From an uncultured Eudoraea sp. (GTDB lineage: Bacteria; Bacteroidota; Bacteroidia; Flavobacteriales; Flavobacteriaceae): a DNA stretch of 47,514 nucleotides. The position numbers were made by a program, and so were the translations under genes. The first letter of the stretch is position 1. Every line of letters starts with the position of its first letter. The notes under the pieces were generated by a model, which was given only the letters and a program-made list of their open reading frames with translations, was not told where the DNA came from and did no database searches. This document shows positions 7,220 through 16,071 of the stretch, one piece after another. The DNA is taken from positions 1 through 47,514 of the forward strand of contig CAMYJF010000018.1 of NCBI GenBank assembly GCA_947258555.1, written 5' to 3'.

Positions 7220-7513
7220 TTAATATAGCGTATTCGATAATAATATCGTAATAATGAGCAACACCATAGCAGTATTCACTATGATCGCCACTACCTTCCT
7301 CTCGTTAAAAGGCTCATACCGTCCCTTATATAATATGTAGGATCCCACAATTCCCAGAAAACCAGCTAAAACGATTGGAAATCCAAACAGGTATCTTGCA
7401 ATGATAGCGTTGATGTTCATCATTACGGTAAGGGCAGAGAGGGTCAGCAAGACCATGATCAGCTGACTCAGTCGGTACGAAGTGTCGGTATAGGTACTCG
7501 GCGTTTTCATCAT
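7220..7513 (-). CDS. Small membrane protein, unknown function
   Basis: About 97 residues with three predicted membrane spans: QLIMVLLTLSALTVMMNI, IIARYLFGFPIVLAGFLGIVGSYIL, and VVAIIVNTAMVLLIITILL. Candidate starts are 7537 (overlapping the upstream gene by 17 bases) and the ATG-ATG pair at 7513/7510; the latter is preferred because it begins just after the upstream stop (7521-7523) and avoids the overlap. It is probably translated with the upstream nuclease-like gene. I do not recognise the family. A terminator follows. Confidence 0.65.
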   Translation of the reverse strand: MMKTPSTYTDTSYRLSQLIMVLLTLSALTVMMNINAIIARYLFGFPIVLAGFLGIVGSYILYKGRYEPFNERKVVAIIVNTAMVLLIITILLSNTLY

Positions 7514-7520
7514 TCTACAT

Positions 7521-7964
7521 TTAAATAGCTCTAACATTTGCTTTTATTCCTTCCACGATCCCGATAATGTTTTGCACCGTTTCAAGTAAATAGTGCTTAA
7601 CAAGCGTATGAGGGATGCGAATGGTTGTAAATCCGTTCTTGAATGAATGCATTGTATGTTCCAGGTCGCTTATAGCTTCCTCATGTGTCATCTGATCGTA
7701 TTCCGTGTCAATAATTATATTCAATTTGGCACGGGAGATCGCGATGTCCACGGAGCGTTTGCCATTCCACCACTCTAACATAGGGGAGATATCGGCTTGT
7801 TTCAATCCATAATACAATTGTATGGCTTCTACTGGAGTATTATGATCTTTGATCAAACCGTCTAATCGTTTCTTATGTTTACTGCAGAGGGGGACTTGGT
7901 AAGCTACCAGGGCTTCATTCAATTCACCGTCTTTAAGTTCTTTCTGGCATTCTAAGCAGTTCAT
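7521..7964 (-). CDS. Zinc-ribbon protein with restriction-endonuclease-like C-terminus
   Basis: A 147-residue protein. The N-terminus carries a possible zinc site, CLEC at residues 3-6 and CSKH at 27-30. The C-terminal half reads KRSVDIAISRAKLNIIIDTEY, then a helix with HEEAISDLEHT, then FTTIRIPHTLV. This order (D-x-x-I, basic-hydrophobic strand with D, helix, then an R-I-P strand) recalls DUF559/Vsr-like members of the PD-(D/E)xK nuclease fold, but the usual E-x-D/K pair is changed to IIID, so activity is doubtful. It is the first gene of a likely two-gene unit with the small membrane protein. Function unknown; nucleic-acid binding is an inference. Confidence 0.65.
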   Translation of the reverse strand: MNCLECQKELKDGELNEALVAYQVPLCSKHKKRLDGLIKDHNTPVEAIQLYYGLKQADISPMLEWWNGKRSVDIAISRAKLNIIIDTEYDQMTHEEAISDLEHTMHSFKNGFTTIRIPHTLVKHYLLETVQNIIGIVEGIKANVRAI

Positions 7965-8074
7965 TAATAAATTAGCAGGTTAAGATTTGTAAATGGGTAT
8001 TGTCATTTCATTTGGGTATAGATAACCGGAGTTTTGATCGGATTAGTATGCAGTATCGATGAACAGCACCCCAC

Positions 8075-8126
8075 TTTTAGACGAAATGCAATTTTTTAGA
8101 TGAAATGCACTGTTGCAAGCATTTCA
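8075..8126. promoter_or_regulatory. Operator-like repeat cluster upstream of the 5-oxoproline operon
   Basis: Two 16-base direct repeats, TTTTAGAYGAAATGCA at 8075-8090 and 8094-8109, start 19 bases apart. The second copy is also the left half of an inverted repeat: TGAAATGC (8101-8108), a 10-base spacer, GCATTTCA (8119-8126). So three copies of GAAATGC lie within 52 bases, about 90 bases before the first operon gene. This is the usual form of a binding site for a dimeric regulator. A weak -7-like TACCTTTC follows at 8185-8192. Confidence 0.5.
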
Positions 8127-8214
8127 CCGATATTTTTTCCGTCACTTCTGCTGGCACTAAAAATCAGTTTCTGGCAATATTTACTACCTTTCACGTCTAC
8201 CAACCGGCATTTCT

Positions 8215-9402
8215 ATGTGGAAAAATATTGGACCAGGCGTGTTGATCGCGGCTGCTTTTATCGGTCCGGGTACGGTTACAGTCTGTACCCTGGCCGGAGT
8301 GCAATTTGGTTATGCACTTCTTTGGGCAATGCTGTTAGCCATGATCTCTGCCATAGTACTTCAGGAGATGGCAGCTCGCTTGGGCATTGTTACCCAGGAA
8401 GGATTGGCAGCAAATATTAGAAAGGAATTAGCGACCCCTTGGGTTCGCGTTCTTGTCCTGGGGCTTATCCTTGCCGCTATCGTATTGGGAAATATGGCCT
8501 ATGAAGCAGGCAATATTGGTGGAGCTACACTCGGATTGGACGCCATGTTCGGAACTTCTTACTCCGTCTTCTACCCATGGATCATAGGAGCTGTTGCTTT
8601 TACCTTATTATATATAGGGTCATATAAAACCCTGGAAAAGGTATTCGTTTTCCTGGTCATCTTGATGAGTTTATCCTTTTTGATCACCGCCATACTAACT
8701 GCTCCCAACCTGATCGATGCGGGTAAGGGTTTGCTATTGCCTTCTGTTCCGGAACAAAGCACACTTACTATTATCGCTCTTATTGGGACGACGGTTGTCC
8801 CTTACAATTTATTTTTGCACGCTTCCCTCGTAAAGGAAAAATGGGAGGGAGCCTCTGCACTTCAATTAGCGCGAAGAGACACGCTCATAACGATCTTTCT
8901 GGGTGGTGTTGTTTCCATGGCCATTATTGTTGCCGCTGCAGCTATACCCGGAAAAAGTATAACATCGGCAATAGATCTTGCCCAAGGACTTGAGCCTTTA
9001 TTTGGCAAAGGTGCGCGCTATGGTATGGGCATAGGACTATTTGCTGCAGGGATCACTTCCTCTATAACAGCTCCCCTGGCGGCCGCTTATGTCGCTGCCA
9101 ATTGCATGGGCTGGTCCACTGACATGAAGGATAGAAAATTTAGAAGTGTTTGGATCCTGGTATTGCTTATCGGGGTACTAACGCTCTCTTTTGATGTTAA
9201 ACCCATCCAGGTAATCCAGTTTGCCCAGGTAGCTAATGGTATTGTACTTCCTCTTGTGGCCATATTTCTTCTATGGGTCGTTAACCGCAAACAGGTTATG
9301 GGCCACACCCGAAATACAAAAGGCCAAAATATGCTGGCTATTCTCGTTTTACTGCTGATCATTTTACTGGCGACGAAAAGTGTACTAAAAGTAATTGGAT
9401 GA
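8215..9402 (+). CDS. Nramp-family transporter lacking the metal-binding motifs, in a 5-oxoproline operon
   Basis: A 395-residue membrane protein with about 11 spans. Family membership is shown by GPGVLIAAAFIGPG, FGYALLW and AARLGI in the first spans and LFLHASL after the sixth. Known Nramp metal transporters bind metal through DPGN in helix 1 and MPH in helix 6. Here helix 1 reads GPGT (D to G at 17, N to T at 20) and helix 6 reads VPYN (M to V at 195, H to Y at 197), so all side-chain ligands are lost and manganese or iron transport is unlikely. It overlaps pxpA by 4 bases. Bacillus subtilis has the same pairing (ycsG beside ycsF and the kip genes), which suggests uptake of 5-oxoproline or a related amino acid. 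Nramp shares the LeuT/APC fold with amino-acid carriers, so this is plausible but inferred. Confidence 0.85.
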   Translation: MWKNIGPGVLIAAAFIGPGTVTVCTLAGVQFGYALLWAMLLAMISAIVLQEMAARLGIVTQEGLAANIRKELATPWVRVLVLGLILAAIVLGNMAYEAGNIGGATLGLDAMFGTSYSVFYPWIIGAVAFTLLYIGSYKTLEKVFVFLVILMSLSFLITAILTAPNLIDAGKGLLLPSVPEQSTLTIIALIGTTVVPYNLFLHASLVKEKWEGASALQLARRDTLITIFLGGVVSMAIIVAAAAIPGKSITSAIDLAQGLEPLFGKGARYGMGIGLFAAGITSSITAPLAAAYVAANCMGWSTDMKDRKFRSVWILVLLIGVLTLSFDVKPIQVIQFAQVANGIVLPLVAIFLLWVVNRKQVMGHTRNTKGQNMLAILVLLLIILLATKSVLKVIG

Positions 9403-10148
9403 TGGATCAGAAATATCGAATCGATCTAAATTGTGATGTAGGGGAAGGAGTGGGGAACGAAGCACAGCTATTTCCTTTGATATCTTCATGCAATATAGCC
9501 TGTGGCGGACATGCTGGTGATGAAACAAGTATTCGTGCCATTTTGAAATTGGCCGAACAGCATCAGGTCAAAGTTGGTGCCCATCCGTCGTATCCGGATC
9601 GGGAAAATTTTGGTCGAATAAGCTTGGATATCACTGAGATAGCTTTGGCAATGTCCATTAAAAATCAACTTAAAGGCTTTTTTGACATCGCTGATGAAGA
9701 AGATATTCCTGTACATCACATTAAACCCCATGGGGCCTTATACAATGATATTGCCAGGGATGAGAATCTTGCAAACCTATTCCTGGCTGCTATGGCCGAT
9801 TATATACCTGGCCGTATGCTATACGCTCCTTACGGCTCTGTTGTTGCGGAACTGGCCCTTAAATCAGGCGTTGATGTTTGTTACGAAGCTTTTGCTGACC
9901 GAAACTACAACAAAAACCTTAGCTTGGTATCCAGGAAAAAGGGAAATGCCCTGATCACAGATCCAGACAGCATGAAAGCACATGTCTTACGTATACTAAA
10001 AGAACAACAGGTTCAAACAGTGGAAGGACCTCTTGTTCCCATTCAAGCTCAAACTTTTTGCGTGCATGGCGATACACCTGATGCAGTATCCTTATTGAAG
10101 AAATTGCATACATTCCTCAAAATAGAACAGATCGCAATTGGCTTATGA
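9399..10148 (+). CDS. pxpA: 5-oxoprolinase subunit A (LamB/YcsF family)
   Basis: A 249-residue protein, close to the family's usual 250. The N-terminal IDLNCDVGEG (8-17), SCNIACGGHAGD, KVGAHPSYPDR and HIKPHGALYN motifs are those of the LamB/YcsF family. PxpA works with PxpB and PxpC in the ATP-dependent opening of 5-oxoproline (pyroglutamate) to glutamate in the cytoplasm. The start overlaps the transporter stop (ATGA) and its end overlaps pxpB, showing tight translational coupling. The second ATG (9402) is an equally possible start. The gene looks intact, which contrasts with the broken pxpC downstream. Confidence 0.95.
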   Translation: MMDQKYRIDLNCDVGEGVGNEAQLFPLISSCNIACGGHAGDETSIRAILKLAEQHQVKVGAHPSYPDRENFGRISLDITEIALAMSIKNQLKGFFDIADEEDIPVHHIKPHGALYNDIARDENLANLFLAAMADYIPGRMLYAPYGSVVAELALKSGVDVCYEAFADRNYNKNLSLVSRKKGNALITDPDSMKAHVLRILKEQQVQTVEGPLVPIQAQTFCVHGDTPDAVSLLKKLHTFLKIEQIAIGL

Positions 10149-10876
10149 CAAAATTTGAGATCCACATACAGCCTTTCGGACATCACGCCCTGCTCATTAC
10201 CTGGCCTGATGAAGTAGACGAAGCTATTTTGAAAGAAATGCTGCGACTAAAAGACATTCTTATTTCCGAAGGATTTAGTGCACCTGAATGGGATATCGTG
10301 ATGGCATACAGATCTCTTGCCCTTATTCAAAATTTAGGACCCATAAGCTATTTGGAAGTAAAAAGTAAGGTAGAAAAATTCATTTCTCAGGCAACAGATA
10401 ATGGTGAGATCGCATCTAAACGCTGGTATTTGCCGGTCTGCTATGATGAAGAATTTGCACTGGATATTGATGAAGTAAGCGATAAACTTTCACTTACTCC
10501 TCAATCACTGATCGATTTACATACCTCTACTAATTATCTGGTCTATGGGATAGGTTTTGTACCTGGGTTTATGTACTTGGGAGGGTTGCCGAAACACTTG
10601 GAAACACAGCGACGAGAACATCCCAGGCCTTTGGTCTTACAGGGTTCTGTTGGTCTCGCCGGGAAGCAAACAGGTATCTATCCCCAGGATTCGCCAGGTG
10701 GGTGGAATATCATTGGCAATTGCCCGATCTCCCTCTTCAGCCTTGCTGTAGACCCCCCTTGTTTTGTCTCTGTCGGCGATCAAATTCGGTTTTACGCCAT
10801 CACCAAAGCGGAACATGAATTGCGAAAAATTGAGGCACAGGTTGGGGTATATAATCTTAAAAGCGAAGAAGTATGA
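10145..10876 (+). CDS. pxpB: 5-oxoprolinase subunit B (KipI family)
   Basis: A 243-residue member of the KipI/allophanate-hydrolase subunit 1 family. Conserved parts: VYGIGFVPGFMYLGGLP, the R(R)EHPRP loop, GSVGLAGKQTGIYP, and DSPGGWNIIG. It forms a complex with PxpC and couples ATP hydrolysis to 5-oxoproline cleavage with PxpA. It overlaps pxpA by 4 bases and pxpC by 4 bases. Full length, with no sign of decay. In B. subtilis the homologue KipI also inhibits the sporulation kinase KinA; nothing here suggests such a role in this non-sporulating lineage. Confidence 0.95.
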   Translation: MTKFEIHIQPFGHHALLITWPDEVDEAILKEMLRLKDILISEGFSAPEWDIVMAYRSLALIQNLGPISYLEVKSKVEKFISQATDNGEIASKRWYLPVCYDEEFALDIDEVSDKLSLTPQSLIDLHTSTNYLVYGIGFVPGFMYLGGLPKHLETQRREHPRPLVLQGSVGLAGKQTGIYPQDSPGGWNIIGNCPISLFSLAVDPPCFVSVGDQIRFYAITKAEHELRKIEAQVGVYNLKSEEV

Positions 10877-11629
10877 TCACAGTGGTTCAGCCAGGTTTTT
10901 TTACAACTGTCCAGGACCTCGGCAGGTTCGGGTTGCGACATTTTGGTGTACCTGTATCCGGTTGCATGGATAAGGATTCGGCACGTAAAGCAAACCTTCT
11001 GTTAGAAAATGATCCTACGGATGCCCTCCTGGAGATCACTATGACCGGCCCGGAATTGGTTTTTCAGGTCGCTACTTATATCACTATTATCGGAGCGCAT
11101 ATACCAGCCACAATTAATTCTGTTGACATCCCCCCGAATACAGTCGTTAAAGTAGAAGAAGGGGACCAGTTACAGTTCGGAAAACTGCAATCGGGTATTA
11201 GGGTATACCTAGCGGTTAAGGGTGGAATTCAATCTGAGGAAATATTAAATAGTCGTTCGTTCTATAAACCGATCACTGCTCACAACAGACTCAAAAAACG
11301 GCAGGAGTTGCCATGTGCAGCATGGTCAAATTTTGATCCTAAGCTCACTTCCTTTCAGTGAGTTTACGGTAGCCAAGGAAAATAATCGGATGGCCTATCA
11401 GATAGAGGAGGAGATAGGGGCACATTCAAGGGCGACTCTTACTTCGGCTACCCTACCCGGATCTGTCCAATACACTCCGGCCGGTAAACTCATTATCCTT
11501 ATGAGGGATGCACAAACAACTGGAGGATATCCCAGGATCTTACAGATAAGAGAGTCCTCTTTGAACAAACTTGCCCAACTAAAAACAGGGGATCGATTCC
11601 GCTTTAAGGAACAAGCTTACGAAATTTAA
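10873..11629 (+). pseudogene. pxpC: 5-oxoprolinase subunit C, broken by internal deletion and frameshift
   Basis: The KipA/PxpC family (biotin-dependent carboxyltransferase type) is split over two frames. The first frame (10873-11361, 162 codons) has the N-terminal FFTTVQDLGRFGLRHFGVPVSG motif, TITGPELVF-like core and the AVKGGI segment, then ends in TGA at 11359-11361. The second frame (stop at 11627-11629, open upstream past 11315) carries the C-terminal NNRMAYQI, PGSVQYTPAGKLIILMRDAQTTGGYPR and TGDRFRF motifs. The two parts together are roughly 25-45 residues short of normal, because the segment that usually lies between the central domain and NRM(A/G)Y is missing. The lesion therefore lies near 11310-11370 and looks like an out-of-frame deletion, not a single-base error. 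pxpA and pxpB upstream are intact. Confidence 0.8.
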
Positions 11630-11634
11630 ATAGC

Positions 11635-12360
11635 TTAAACTCGCTTATAAACGCGCTCCAAAGGCACTCTGAAACGACGCCCGTAAACGCCATGCGGTTC
11701 GCGCACCCCACAGGCGATAACCATATTGATCTCGGCCCCTGAGGGCAACCCCAACGCTTTTTTGATCAATAAGGTATCACTCCCTTCCATAGGGCAGGTA
11801 TCATAGCCGATGGCTGCCATGGAGATCATAAAATTTTCGGCAGCCAATGCTGCGCTCTTATGTCCCACTATCCGCATGTCAGACAAGCGAACTTGTCTAT
11901 AGACCGGACGAAAGAGTCCAATAATATTAAAGATGATGTACTTGAAGAAGCCCAGAATACCCAGGAAATCTATATAAATAGACGGGATCATCTTCTTGTA
12001 ATAGTCAAAGACAAATTTCTCACGTTTGCTTTGGGCTTCCTTATCATTTTTGGCAAAACTTGCTTCCAGAAATTCAATATTCGCCTTTGCCCGTCTTCTC
12101 CACTGGTCTTTCCGCGTCACTACGACCACTAGTTGCTCTGCTGTTTTGGCTGCCGGCTGGCCCATACATGCATGAACGAGTTTTTGCTTGACATCCGGGT
12201 CTGTAACCTGGTAAAATTCCCATAATTGAAGATTACTGCTTGTTGGTGCCAGAACGGCATTTTCTATACAAGCTTTCACTTTTTCCGGATCTAAAGGGGT
12301 GTCTTTATATATCCGAACAGATCGTCGATAATTGATTGCTTCTGTAACTGTCTTTTCCAT
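11635..12360 (-). CDS. Nitroreductase-family FMN oxidoreductase
   Basis: A 241-residue nitroreductase-fold protein. FMN-binding features: the N-terminal YRRSVRIYKD, APTSSNLQLWEF at about 38-49, and the C-terminal GVREPHGVYGRRFR segment; AAENFMISMAAIGYDTCPMEGSD is the usual central motif, with CPMEG after the second flavin-contact helix. Such enzymes reduce nitroaromatics, quinones or flavins with NAD(P)H; the natural substrate is unknown. A hydrophobic insert (FLGILGFFKYIIFNIIGLF) in the middle is longer than in the smallest members and may touch the membrane. It converges on pxpC with only 5 bases between the stops. Confidence 0.9.
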   Translation of the reverse strand: MEKTVTEAINYRRSVRIYKDTPLDPEKVKACIENAVLAPTSSNLQLWEFYQVTDPDVKQKLVHACMGQPAAKTAEQLVVVVTRKDQWRRRAKANIEFLEASFAKNDKEAQSKREKFVFDYYKKMIPSIYIDFLGILGFFKYIIFNIIGLFRPVYRQVRLSDMRIVGHKSAALAAENFMISMAAIGYDTCPMEGSDTLLIKKALGLPSGAEINMVIACGVREPHGVYGRRFRVPLERVYKRV

Positions 12361-12573
12361 AGGTATTAATTACGAGTGCAAAGAACGGATACCTGCCAGC
12401 ATTACGCAAATTTCAAATTTGTTTGCTCGTTTTAAAGGGGAGTTGATTTGATCAGGATGAAAAGTGAATATGATAATTTAATTAGATTTAAACACCTGAT
12501 AAACAGTAATTTAAGAATGTTAAACACCTCTTGAATCTGCCCTTATCATTCAGCCTGATAATGTACGGTTGTC

Positions 12574-12600
12574 GGAAGGGCTATCTTTGATAGTACTTCC
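12574..12600 (+). promoter_or_regulatory. Candidate ilv promoter with overlapping interrupted palindrome
   Basis: TATCTTTG at 12582-12589 fits the TAnnTTTG -7 box. The same bases lie inside a symmetrical element: GGAAG (12574-12578), CTATC (12581-12585), TTT, GATAG (12589-12593), CTTCC (12596-12600). A regulator bound here would cover the -7 box. No -33 TTG at the normal distance was seen. Confidence 0.4.
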
Positions 12601-12637
12601 CCTGCAAGGCAAGTGAATTCGGGGAGTACGTGCACGT

Positions 12638-14314
12638 ATGGAATTAAAAAAATACAGTAAAACAGTAACCCAGGATCCAACTCAACCTGCCGCTCAGGCC
12701 ATGCTCTATGCGCTTGGATTAAGCGAAGAAGATCTTCAAAAACCCTTTGTAGGCATTGCAAGTACTGGTTATGAAGGAAATCCCTGCAATATGCATTTAA
12801 ATTCCCTTGCCGTCCAGGTGAAATCGGGCGTACAGGAAAGTGATGTGATCGGACTCATTTTTAATACGATAGGCGTGAGTGATGGGATATCTATGGGAAC
12901 GCCGGGCATGCGTTATTCCCTGCCATCGCGGGATATCATTGCAGACTCTATGGAGACGGTAGTACAAGCAATGAGCTATGACGGTTTGATCACTGTAGTA
13001 GGGTGCGATAAGAATATGCCGGGCGCCCTGATGGCGATGATCCGACTAAACAGACCTTCTGTTTTAGTCTATGGGGGAACCATTGCTTCCGGATGTTACA
13101 AGGATAAAAAATTGGATATCGTCTCAGCTTTTGAAGCCTGGGGAGAGAAAGTTGCCGGAACCATTTCGGAAACAGATTATAAAGGCGTAATTCAAAATGC
13201 CTGTCCGGGTGCGGGTGCATGCGGGGGTATGTATACTGCTAATACCATGGCCTCGGCGATAGAAGCTTTAGGAATGTCTCTACCTTACAATTCATCTGTA
13301 CCCGCCTTGGGGAAAGAGAAAAATGAAGAGTGCAAAAGAGCTGGCGAGACTATAAAAACACTACTGGAAAAGGATATAAAACCCAGTGATATCATCACTC
13401 GTAAATCGCTTGAGAATGCGATCCGACTTATAGTAGTTATGGGAGGGTCTACCAATGCCGTACTTCACTTTTTGGCCATTGCCAAAGCGGCCAAGGTTGA
13501 TTTCACCTTAGATGATTTTCAAAGGATATCTGATACGACCCCGTTCCTGGCGGATCTTAAACCCAGTGGCAAGTTCCTGATGGAAGATGTACACAGAGTT
13601 GGGGGAACCCCTGCCGTACTAAAATTTATGCTTGAAAACGATATGCTACATGGCGACTGCCTGACAGTAACCGGCAAGACGATTGCCGAAAATTTGGCCG
13701 AAGTACAGGGATTCTCCGAAGGACAGCAGGTAGTAAAACCTTTGAATAATCCCATTAAAGAAACTGGGCACTTACGTATACTGTATGGCAATCTGGCTGA
13801 AGATGGTGCCGTTGCTAAGATCACCGGGAAAGAGGGACTCCGATTTAAAGGGCCGGCCCGGGTATACAACAGTGAGTTTGAAGCGAATGCAGGAATTGGT
13901 GCCGGCGAAGTGAATAAAGGAGAAGTAGTAGTGATCCGCTACGAAGGTCCTAAAGGAGGGCCTGGAATGCCTGAAATGCTTAAGCCGACTGCAGCCATTA
14001 TGGGTGCCGGCTTGGGCCAGGAAGTTGCCTTGATAACAGATGGACGATTTTCAGGGGGCACTCACGGATTCGTAGTGGGCCATGTTTCGCCTGAAGCCCA
14101 GATGGGAGGTACCATTGGCCTGATCCAAAATGGTGATATAATTACCATAGATGCCGAGGCCAATAGCATTGAGGTAGCACTTAATGCCGCCGAATTAGTG
14201 AAAAGAAAAGAACAATGGACAGAACCTCCTTTGAAAGTAACACAAGGGAGTTTATATAAGTATGCCAAAATTGTATCATCCGCCTCAGAAGGCTGTGTGA
14301 CAGATGCGATCTAG
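12638..14314 (+). CDS. ilvD: Dihydroxy-acid dehydratase
   Basis: A 558-residue protein, normal for the family. It dehydrates 2,3-dihydroxy-isovalerate and 2,3-dihydroxy-3-methylvalerate to the 2-oxoacids of valine and isoleucine. Iron-sulfur cluster cysteines are seen in GNPCNMH (near 50), GCDKNMPG (near 123) and [16 protein letters not shown] (near 190-205), the usual [2Fe-2S] arrangement; GGSTNAVLH and [16 protein letters not shown] also match. It is first in the ilvD-ilvB-ilvN-ilvC-ALDH unit, with ilvB 21 bases downstream. The ATG overlaps a 12-base perfect palindrome, TACGTGCACGTA (12627-12638). Confidence 0.97.
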   Translation: MELKKYSKTVTQDPTQPAAQAMLYALGLSEEDLQKPFVGIASTGYEGNPCNMHLNSLAVQVKSGVQESDVIGLIFNTIGVSDGISMGTPGMRYSLPSRDIIADSMETVVQAMSYDGLITVVGCDKNMPGALMAMIRLNRPSVLVYGGTIASGCYKDKKLDIVSAFEAWGEKVAGTISETDYKGVIQNACPGAGACGGMYTANTMASAIEALGMSLPYNSSVPALGKEKNEECKRAGETIKTLLEKDIKPSDIITRKSLENAIRLIVVMGGSTNAVLHFLAIAKAAKVDFTLDDFQRISDTTPFLADLKPSGKFLMEDVHRVGGTPAVLKFMLENDMLHGDCLTVTGKTIAENLAEVQGFSEGQQVVKPLNNPIKETGHLRILYGNLAEDGAVAKITGKEGLRFKGPARVYNSEFEANAGIGAGEVNKGEVVVIRYEGPKGGPGMPEMLKPTAAIMGAGLGQEVALITDGRFSGGTHGFVVGHVSPEAQMGGTIGLIQNGDIITIDAEANSIEVALNAAELVKRKEQWTEPPLKVTQGSLYKYAKIVSSASEGCVTDAI

Positions 14315-14335
14315 CAACAATGAATAACAGTACCT

Positions 14336-16066
14336 ATGGAATCAGTTAAATCAAAGAAACAATCCAAGACCAAAACCGCTTTGAACATTACAGGGGCCGA
14401 AGCTATTATACACTGCCTGCTCGAAGAAGGGGTAGACCTCTTGTTTGGATATCCGGGCGGGGCTATAATGCCCGTTTACGATGAGCTCTATAAATTTCAG
14501 GATTCTCTTAATCATGTGCTTACAAGGCATGAGCAAGCGGCAGCACATGCTGCCCAGGGATATGCCCGTGTAAGTGGTAAAGTAGGAGTGGCTATTGCTA
14601 CCTCAGGACCGGGGGCCACGAATCTGGTCACAGGTCTTGCAGATGCTCAAATAGATTCCACACCTATTGTTTGCATTACGGGTCAGGTGCCACGGCATTT
14701 ATTAGGTTCAGATGCCTTTCAGGAGACTGATATCATTGGAATATCGACACCGGTTACCAAATGGAATTACCAGATCACCGAAGCTTCGGAGATCCCTGAA
14801 ATAATGGCGAAAGCCTTTTATATTGCAAAATCGGGCCGACCCGGACCCGTACTTGTTGATATTACTAAGAACGCTCAATTTGATTCCTTCGATTTCAGCT
14901 ATGAGAAATGTGATGGGATTCGCAGTTATAAGCCGGTTCCCAAACCGGACATTGAGGCTATTGAAACTGCAGCTTCCTTGATCAATTCTGCTAAAAAACC
15001 CTTTATCGTATTTGGACAAGGGGTGATCCTGGGAAATGCGGAAGAAGAATTCAAGGCTTTTATAGAAAAAACTGGCATTCCCTCTGCATGGACAATCCTC
15101 GGGCTTTCGGCTCTGCCTTCAGATCACCCCCTCAATGTAGGGATGGTGGGGATGCATGGAAATTATGGCCCCAATGTACTCACAAATGAATGTGATGTAT
15201 TGATTGCCATTGGAATGCGCTTCGACGACCGAGTAACGGGCAACCTGGAAAGCTATGCTAAACAAGCGCGCATTATTCATTTCGACATAGATCCTGCAGA
15301 GATAAATAAGAATGTAAAAGTAGATGTAGCCGTACTCGGGGATGCAAGGGAAACTCTGGGTCTTATCCTTGACAAAGTAGACAACAAGAAACACGATGCC
15401 TGGCATCAGGAGTTTACTAAGAAATACAAAGAAGAATATGAGGCTGTGATCAGACATGATGTCCTGCCTACTAAACCCGGACTAACCATGGGTGAAGTAG
15501 TATCCGCCATTAACGATGCTTCCAACAATGATGCAGTCATTGTTACTGATGTGGGTCAGCATCAAATGGTAGCCTGCAGATATGCCCGATTTAATGACAG
15601 CAAGAGCAGTATTACTTCCGGGGGCCTTGGCACAATGGGCTTTGCCCTGCCGGCAGCCATAGGAGCCAAGATGGGTGCCATGGATAGGGAAGTAGTGGCG
15701 ATCATCGGGGATGGGGGCTATCAAATGAATATCCAGGAACTGGCAACGATCTTTCAGAATAAAACCCCGGTAAAGATCGTCGTTTTGAATAATGATTTCC
15801 TCGGCATGGTCCGTCAATGGCAGGAATTGTTCTTCGAGAGAAGATATGCTTCGACAGAAATGGTCAATCCGGATTTTGTCAAGATAGCGGAAGGTTATTT
15901 TATTGAGGCCCGGCGTGTAACTAAACGTCATGAGCTAAATGATGCCGTACGCGAAATGATCAAAAGTAAAGAACCTTACTTTTTGGAAGTAAAGGTTGAA
16001 AAAGAAGATAACGTCTTTCCGATGATCCCTTCAGGAGCTTCGGTATCTGACGTGCGTTTAAAATAA
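14336..16066 (+). CDS. ilvB: Acetolactate synthase large subunit
   Basis: A 576-residue ThDP enzyme that makes 2-acetolactate from two pyruvates, or 2-aceto-2-hydroxybutyrate from pyruvate plus 2-oxobutyrate. Visible features: FGYPGGAIMPVYDEL with the catalytic ThDP-activating glutamate in TRHEQAAAHAAQGYAR, GPGATNLVTGLADA, RFDDRVTG, and the ThDP/Mg motif IIGDGGYQMNIQELAT...VLNN. This is the anabolic AHAS type, since it has a small regulatory subunit next to it. It is followed by ilvN after 5 bases. The N-terminal lysine-rich stretch before the fold is a normal short extension. Confidence 0.97.
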   Translation: MESVKSKKQSKTKTALNITGAEAIIHCLLEEGVDLLFGYPGGAIMPVYDELYKFQDSLNHVLTRHEQAAAHAAQGYARVSGKVGVAIATSGPGATNLVTGLADAQIDSTPIVCITGQVPRHLLGSDAFQETDIIGISTPVTKWNYQITEASEIPEIMAKAFYIAKSGRPGPVLVDITKNAQFDSFDFSYEKCDGIRSYKPVPKPDIEAIETAASLINSAKKPFIVFGQGVILGNAEEEFKAFIEKTGIPSAWTILGLSALPSDHPLNVGMVGMHGNYGPNVLTNECDVLIAIGMRFDDRVTGNLESYAKQARIIHFDIDPAEINKNVKVDVAVLGDARETLGLILDKVDNKKHDAWHQEFTKKYKEEYEAVIRHDVLPTKPGLTMGEVVSAINDASNNDAVIVTDVGQHQMVACRYARFNDSKSSITSGGLGTMGFALPAAIGAKMGAMDREVVAIIGDGGYQMNIQELATIFQNKTPVKIVVLNNDFLGMVRQWQELFFERRYASTEMVNPDFVKIAEGYFIEARRVTKRHELNDAVREMIKSKEPYFLEVKVEKEDNVFPMIPSGASVSDVRLK

Positions 16067-16071
16067 ATACA

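Noticed and set aside
8100-8420. Plus-strand frame of 106 codons over the operator region and transporter start
   Set aside because: It lies in another frame of the transporter gene, has no family features, and covers the repeat cluster.
8215-9402. Naming the Nramp gene mntH
   Set aside because: The DPGN and MPH ligands are replaced, and the operon is for 5-oxoproline.
12361-12637. Leader-peptide attenuator or T-box for the ilv genes
   Set aside because: No short frame rich in Val, Leu or Ile codons followed by a terminator, and no T-box sequence was seen.
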